From assembly GCA_027622115.1 (NCBI GenBank), contig JAQBZS010000168.1:1-10337 (forward strand): a stretch of DNA of 10,337 nucleotides, in the 5' to 3' direction. This document shows, one piece after another, positions 7,313 to 10,337 of this stretch (positions are counted from its first letter, which is position 1; every line of letters starts with the position of its first letter). Below the pieces are notes generated by a model. The model saw only the letters and a list, made by a program, of their open reading frames with translations, was not told the origin of the DNA and did no database searches. The translations under genes and the position numbers were made by a program. This DNA is from Planctomycetota bacterium. GTDB taxonomy: Bacteria; Planctomycetota; Planctomycetia; Planctomycetales; Planctomycetaceae.

Positions 7313-7365
7313 GGTGGGCAATGTGTTTAGACCGGAGACATGGGTAAACACAGTGCCCACCCTAC
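7309..7365. repeat. 57-base GTAG/CTAC inverted repeat overlapping the serS stop codon
   Basis: Two 21-base arms, 7309-7329 and 7345-7365, match at 20 of 21 positions around a 15-base loop. The left arm begins GTAG and the right arm ends CTAC, and the core GGGTGGGCA is shared with the repeat at 5349. The serS stop TAG (7310-7312) is part of the GTAG tetranucleotide. In RNA it makes a stable hairpin right behind serS and may act in 3' end protection or termination on either strand, although no T-run follows. REP/RAYT-type origin is inferred from the GTAG foot. Confidence 0.8.
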
Positions 7366-7411
7366 CGCTTCTAGGAATGCTCGATGAATTCCGCCACCGC
7401 CCTGATCCGAA

Positions 7412-7750
7412 TCAGTTTCTGAGCCGATACGCCTCAACGATCAGATCGGCGATTTCATTCGTTGAGCGATCCATTGGACGAATGTCGAATGCCACAATCG
7501 GCCAGCCTGGGATTTCGGTTTCATCCAGACGCACCGGGATGACGGCATCGTCTGCCTGGCGATTCAGCAGGATGCCTCGGATCGTTCCCCACTCCATCTT
7601 GCACCACTTCTTGTCGTAGTGCTTGGAGAAGAACGGGATGGCAAGGTCGGCATTCTCGTAGCAACTTTGCAGTTTCAGATCGCCGTCACTGCCTAACAAT
7701 TCGGCTTCATACCACTCGTCGTAAAGACTCGGTCCCGTGGAGACAAACAA
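7412..7750 (-). pseudogene. 5'-truncated TIR-domain protein fragment
   Basis: The 112-codon frame encodes the C-terminal two-thirds of a bacterial TIR domain. Landmarks are YDEWYEAELLG (10-20), the strand and loop LAIPFFSKHYDKKW (36-49), WCKMEW (49-54) whose Glu53 matches the NADase catalytic Glu of active TIRs such as SARM1, and VIPVRLDETEIPG (70-82) followed by a final helix. The first strand, first helix and BB-loop lead-in (about 35-40 residues) are absent. The frame has no ATG: it opens only at TTG (7750) inside the T-run of the upstream gene's terminator, with no ribosome site, and meets a stop at 7805-7807. Other frames upstream hold no missing TIR part. I therefore call it a remnant whose 5' end was lost by deletion or recombination. 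TIR NADases commonly serve in phage defence, but no partner gene is present. A short active form from TTG remains possible. Confidence 0.65.
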
Positions 7751-7799
7751 AAAAAGCCGACGCGGCGGAACACCCGAAGGTATTCCACCGCGTCGGCTT
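7746..7799 (-). terminator. intrinsic terminator of the acyltransferase gene
   Basis: On the minus strand a 17-base stem (7799-7783 with 7770-7754, one G-T mismatch) is capped by an inner ACC/GGT stem with a C(UUCG)G tetraloop, a very stable RNA cap. It is followed at once by a run of seven T and further T-rich bases (7753-7741). It lies about 160 bases past the acyltransferase stop and is oriented to end that transcript. The same T-run forms the start of the TIR fragment frame. Confidence 0.9.
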
Positions 7800-7860
7800 A
7801 CTTCTCAACTCGCCTCTCCGCCCGGCCGAGTTGCCATCTAAGTAGTCATCCGAAATTCGA

Positions 7861-7890
7861 CGGAGTCGATCTTAGCTAAGACAGACTCCG
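7861..7890. other. 30-base nested palindrome
   Basis: CGGAGTC (7861-7867) and GACTCCG (7884-7890) are perfect inverted arms, and between them is a perfect 10-base palindrome CTTAGCTAAG (7871-7880). No T-run follows on either strand. It lies between the acyltransferase stop and its terminator, so it would sit in that mRNA's 3' untranslated region. It could be a protein-binding site or an RNA stem; function is unknown. Confidence 0.4.
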
Positions 7891-7959
7891 CAAGCGTGCA
7901 AACTGGTGAAATGGAGTAGCAAGTCAGTGTTGCGATGAATCATTCGCTGTTTCCCGTTT

Positions 7960-9531
7960 TTAATGAAGCGAGGTCGCGCTCTCTCTTGTCTCCACGACGT
8001 GAGCTTGTGAAAGAATTGAGGCTGGGGCCGCCTCGGTCGAGCGACGATTGGTGAATCCATTAGACGCGGCGTCGTTGGGTTGTGCCATGGACACCTTCAA
8101 TTGCCGAGCAAAGCTCTCTAACAATTCACGACTTTCCGCAGCGTCGATCCAGCGTGGGTCATGGCTAATGCTGATGTTGAGCTTCCGGCCGTAACTCGAT
8201 ACGGCGAATGCCGCGTGCGTGAGATGGCGCAGCGGCATGAAAGGCTCCATGCTTTCAAGAATCACGCCTCCCGCGACCGCTCGCCGATCGCGCCCCAATA
8301 AGGGGGAGTGTGCCAGAAGTATGCCTAGGTTGGACAACGCTGCGGAGGCCTGACATTGCGTTCGCTGCATGTGAGCGTGGAGTCGGCCCGGAAACATCCC
8401 GATCAGCTTCAAAGTCGGAACAAACAGCAGTGACGCGCGTCGTTGTTGCGTTGCCGCGGTTTGCGCGTGCAGGTCGGCGAGCAGCCGAGTCGGGTCCGCG
8501 AGTTGATTCGCATCTCGGTCGAGAAACGACAAACTGATCACGTTAGCGGCTGACATGCGATAGTCGGATGACCGTCTGACGTTGACGGGCACGCAAACTC
8601 GAACGGTCTGACTGCAATGTTCGGCCGAATGCCGTCGGTTCCAATGATCCAGGATCAGAAACAGATCGCGCAGAAGCAGGTCGTTGAGACTTACGCCTAG
8701 CCGTTTGGCCCTCAAACGGATTTGTTCGGTGTCGGCTTGGCTGAACGTAAAAGTTTGAAAACGCGGAAACTGATCCGCGCCGGAAGCTTCCGTGGGCAAG
8801 GCTCGCGGCGTGGCCAGCGGGATCGGTGGATTCTTGAAGTGTCGCGGCAATCGAAACATCGCGCGCCAGGCTAACTTCATGATTCGCAGCCAAGAGGAAC
8901 ACGACACGTCACGCTCGCGCAGCAGTCGCGGATCGAACATTTCCTCAAGCGACGAAAGGGATGCCGATGTATGCAGCAGATGGTAGGCCAACAATAAGGT
9001 ATGAATGAAACTCATCGCTCCGAGGCCATCACAGCAACTATGATGCATCTGAAGAATCAGCGTGGTGCTGTCTTCCGTCTCGCGAAGCCAAAGACGCAGC
9101 CCGGTTTCGGTTCGCAAATCCATCCACCGTCCAGTGGCGAAGCGAAATGGAATCTCGGCATTATTCCAGTCGATCGCCGGTGGTGGGGAAGTGGACTCGA
9201 TCCAGGTGATACCCGAGGTCGCATCCGTGACAGAGCCGTGAATCCGGGAATTCAGCAAGGGATGCAGTTTCAGCGCCTTCTTCAAGGAGGCATTCAACTG
9301 CGAGCGATCGAAGCGTCCCTGAAACTTCAGTTGAATGAAGAAACTCATGGGCCGATTCGGGCAATCATCCGCCAGCATCAAGTGCTCAAACGGAGCCAGC
9401 GGCAGAGCAGCGATTTCGAGAGACGCTCGACGGGCAAGCGACGGACTGGGTTCTCCGGCAAGTTCCGGCACTTCGCTCGCGCGTCGGTCGAGCGTGCTGG
9501 TTTTGATGCCGCCGCTTGTAAGAGTCGACAT
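7960..9531 (-). CDS. HHxxxDG condensation/WS-DGAT-like acyltransferase
   Basis: The 523-residue protein belongs to the chloramphenicol-acetyltransferase/condensation-domain fold. The active-site HHSCCDG lies at about 163-169, in the usual place after the first subdomain, with its catalytic second His. Other family signs are the opening LAPFEHLMLADD (about 45-56), SLNDLLLRDL (about 282-291), VPVNVR (about 315-320), SNLG (about 401-404), and a C-terminal ISISHDPRWID. Relatives move acyl groups from acyl-CoA or a carrier to alcohols (wax ester synthase/DGAT, PapA, alcohol acetyltransferases); no carrier or synthetase gene is near, so an acyl-CoA donor is more likely but unproven. Residues 1-40 and the last 40 look disordered. 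The ATG at 9531 has a near-consensus AAGGAGG (9542-9536) only 4 bases away, implying strong translation. It appears to be a single-gene transcript ended by the terminator at 7746-7799. Confidence 0.85.
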   Translation of the reverse strand: MSTLTSGGIKTSTLDRRASEVPELAGEPSPSLARRASLEIAALPLAPFEHLMLADDCPNRPMSFFIQLKFQGRFDRSQLNASLKKALKLHPLLNSRIHGSVTDATSGITWIESTSPPPAIDWNNAEIPFRFATGRWMDLRTETGLRLWLRETEDSTTLILQMHHSCCDGLGAMSFIHTLLLAYHLLHTSASLSSLEEMFDPRLLRERDVSCSSWLRIMKLAWRAMFRLPRHFKNPPIPLATPRALPTEASGADQFPRFQTFTFSQADTEQIRLRAKRLGVSLNDLLLRDLFLILDHWNRRHSAEHCSQTVRVCVPVNVRRSSDYRMSAANVISLSFLDRDANQLADPTRLLADLHAQTAATQQRRASLLFVPTLKLIGMFPGRLHAHMQRTQCQASAALSNLGILLAHSPLLGRDRRAVAGGVILESMEPFMPLRHLTHAAFAVSSYGRKLNISISHDPRWIDAAESRELLESFARQLKVSMAQPNDAASNGFTNRRSTEAAPASILSQAHVVETRESATSLH

Positions 9532-9925
9532 GTCGCCTCCTTCTCAGGAATAACCGACGGCCAAATGATTCCGACCGGCGGTTCTATTTCGGGGAGTTTT
9601 CAGCATGGCATGCACCACGCGACCACAGGAGAGACAGTGATCGATGGCGGCGTTGTGAGTTTTCATTATTGGAGTTGTTTTACCGCGAATACTGGAATTG
9701 GGACGATATGTAGCTGGCTTCAGAGCATAAGCGATGAGTCCGACAACCGCCAGAAACGTTGCACGATACTTCCGAAACTTATTTCAAGAAAGTTTTCATC
9801 GGTTCGTCCGTGAAGGCTGACGAACCGCTTGCAACAATAAAAAAACAGTACTGAAACTTGTCCACGCCAAACTGCGAGTGCATTGGTTCTGTCCCCAAAC
9901 GATCCTTCACGTGTGGGAGATTGCA
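9532..9925. other. 394-base spacer without a gene
   Basis: This gap between two minus-strand genes should hold the acyltransferase promoter, but no convincing -35/-10 pair is visible. A perfect 9-base inverted repeat, CGGTTCGTC (9800-9808) with GACGAACCG (9819-9827), has a 10-base loop. A run of seven A (9839-9845) lies to its right; on the minus strand the T-run comes before the hairpin, so the order is wrong for a standard terminator of the small membrane protein gene. CAGTACTG (9846-9853) next to the T-run is a perfect 8-base palindrome but too short for a sound stem. The open frames here lack ribosome sites and protein-like composition. Confidence 0.5.
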
Positions 9926-10153
9926 CTATGACTTCCTGGCACCTACGGCGATCAACACCGCTCCGCAGACCACTCCGAAACCGCCGAAGATTGGCGAAAG
10001 TGGCACGGTTTTGTTAGCACCCGCAGTTACGGTGACTGGCCCAACTTGCACGACAGTCTCTCGCTTGCCGTAAACCAACTCTTCGGAGAAGAAACCGACC
10101 GTACCGATAACAAGTAAGAGAACTCCGATCACGATCAGTAGTGTTTTGCTCAT
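9926..10153 (-). CDS. small membrane protein with two transmembrane helices
   Basis: The 75-residue product has a first transmembrane helix at about 4-22 (LLIVIGVLLLVIGTVGFF), a polar mid-section with a VQVGPVTVTAG strand pair and the phrase PLSPIFGG (about 53-60), and a second helix at about 58-72 ending GARKS. The overall plan resembles small DUF3185-like inner-membrane proteins, which have no known function; I give this match as a likeness only. I chose the ATG at 10153 since it puts the helix at the N-terminus and has AAAGAG upstream. The frame extends to 10240 without a start or hydrophobic logic. It follows a coding-like segment on the same strand at the window edge. Confidence 0.75.
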   Translation of the reverse strand: MSKTLLIVIGVLLLVIGTVGFFSEELVYGKRETVVQVGPVTVTAGANKTVPLSPIFGGFGVVCGAVLIAVGARKS

Positions 10154-10179
10154 GGCATGGCTCTTTGAGAAAGTTGACT

Positions 10180-10337
10180 GACAAGTAATTCTGGACACTC
10201 TTGGCCTTCTCCACCGCCTTGTTGATGGATTCCTCGGCAACCTCCTTGGCGTTCGCCACAGTCGCCTTAGCGACGAAGCCGAAACAACTTGAACAATTAA
10301 GGGGCGACGCTGAAATTAAACCGGCATTTGATGTAGT
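10180..10337 (-). CDS. edge-truncated helical protein segment, possibly decayed
   Basis: The frame enters from beyond the right edge and reads an alanine/lysine/glutamate-rich helical stretch, including KEVAEESINKAVEKAKS. Codons in this part strongly prefer G or C in third position, like the true genes nearby. After KAKS (about 10195) the frame stays open but becomes AT-rich and unlike protein, running on to a stop at about 10014 inside the membrane protein gene in another frame. This suggests that the true 3' end is lost by frameshift, or that the gene really extends over its neighbour. The end given here is my estimate of where coding quality stops. A GTG at 10259 could serve as an internal start. 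No family is recognised. Confidence 0.35.

Noticed and set aside
7412..9531. TIR and acyltransferase as a two-gene defence system
   Set aside because: A strong terminator separates them, the TIR has lost its start, and the acyltransferase has no known defence link.
9001..9813. Plus-strand open frame of 270 codons opposite the acyltransferase start
   Set aside because: It is antisense to the acyltransferase and continues into a spacer; composition is not protein-like.
9800..9827. Hairpin as terminator of the small membrane protein gene
   Set aside because: The T-run on the minus strand comes before the hairpin, and the bases after it are not T-rich.
1..10337. CRISPR array, tRNA or rRNA gene, integrase, transposase
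   Set aside because: I saw no spaced direct repeats of CRISPR size, no tRNA-like cloverleaf or rRNA sequence, and no recombinase motifs on either strand.

Overview
The window looks like ordinary chromosome from a planctomycete. That call is an inference from four things: a Tat-exported DUF1501 protein, a large lipoprotein with a C-terminal helical repeat, loose gene packing with most genes on the minus strand, and intergenic inverted repeats of the dispersed GTAG/CTAC-bounded kind. Species or genus cannot be fixed from the sequence alone.

Layout. A GC-rich hairpin cluster (about 1-90) precedes a minus-strand DUF1501 gene (256-1668). A 380-base gap follows, holding a three-unit 8-base repeat and a short coding-like tail. 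Next, all on the minus strand, are a 671-residue lipoprotein of unknown function (2049-4064), a 70-base near-perfect inverted repeat (4174-4243), and a membrane-anchored GGDEF diguanylate cyclase (4254-5180). A 470-base gap contains a nested palindrome of about 138 bases. On the plus strand, a 100-residue (or 62-residue) zinc-ribbon protein (5651-5953) leads into serS, seryl-tRNA synthetase (6023-7312). The serS stop codon lies inside a second GTAG/CTAC-bounded inverted repeat (7309-7365).

The right part is again on the minus strand. It has a 5'-truncated TIR-domain fragment (7412-7750), a strong intrinsic terminator (7746-7799), an HHxxxDG condensation/WS-DGAT-like acyltransferase (7960-9531), a 394-base gap with no gene, a 75-residue two-helix membrane protein (9926-10153), and an edge-truncated coding-like stretch.

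The genes do not form one pathway. serS and possibly the GGDEF protein are general cell functions; the others are single genes with separate promoters and repeat-filled spacers. I see no CRISPR array, integrase, transposase, tRNA, rRNA or complete defence operon. The most informative points are the repeat that supplies the serS stop codon, the TIR gene whose 5' part is replaced by another gene's terminator, the orphan HHxxxDG acyltransferase and the internal duplication in the lipoprotein. I found no convincing new multi-gene system.
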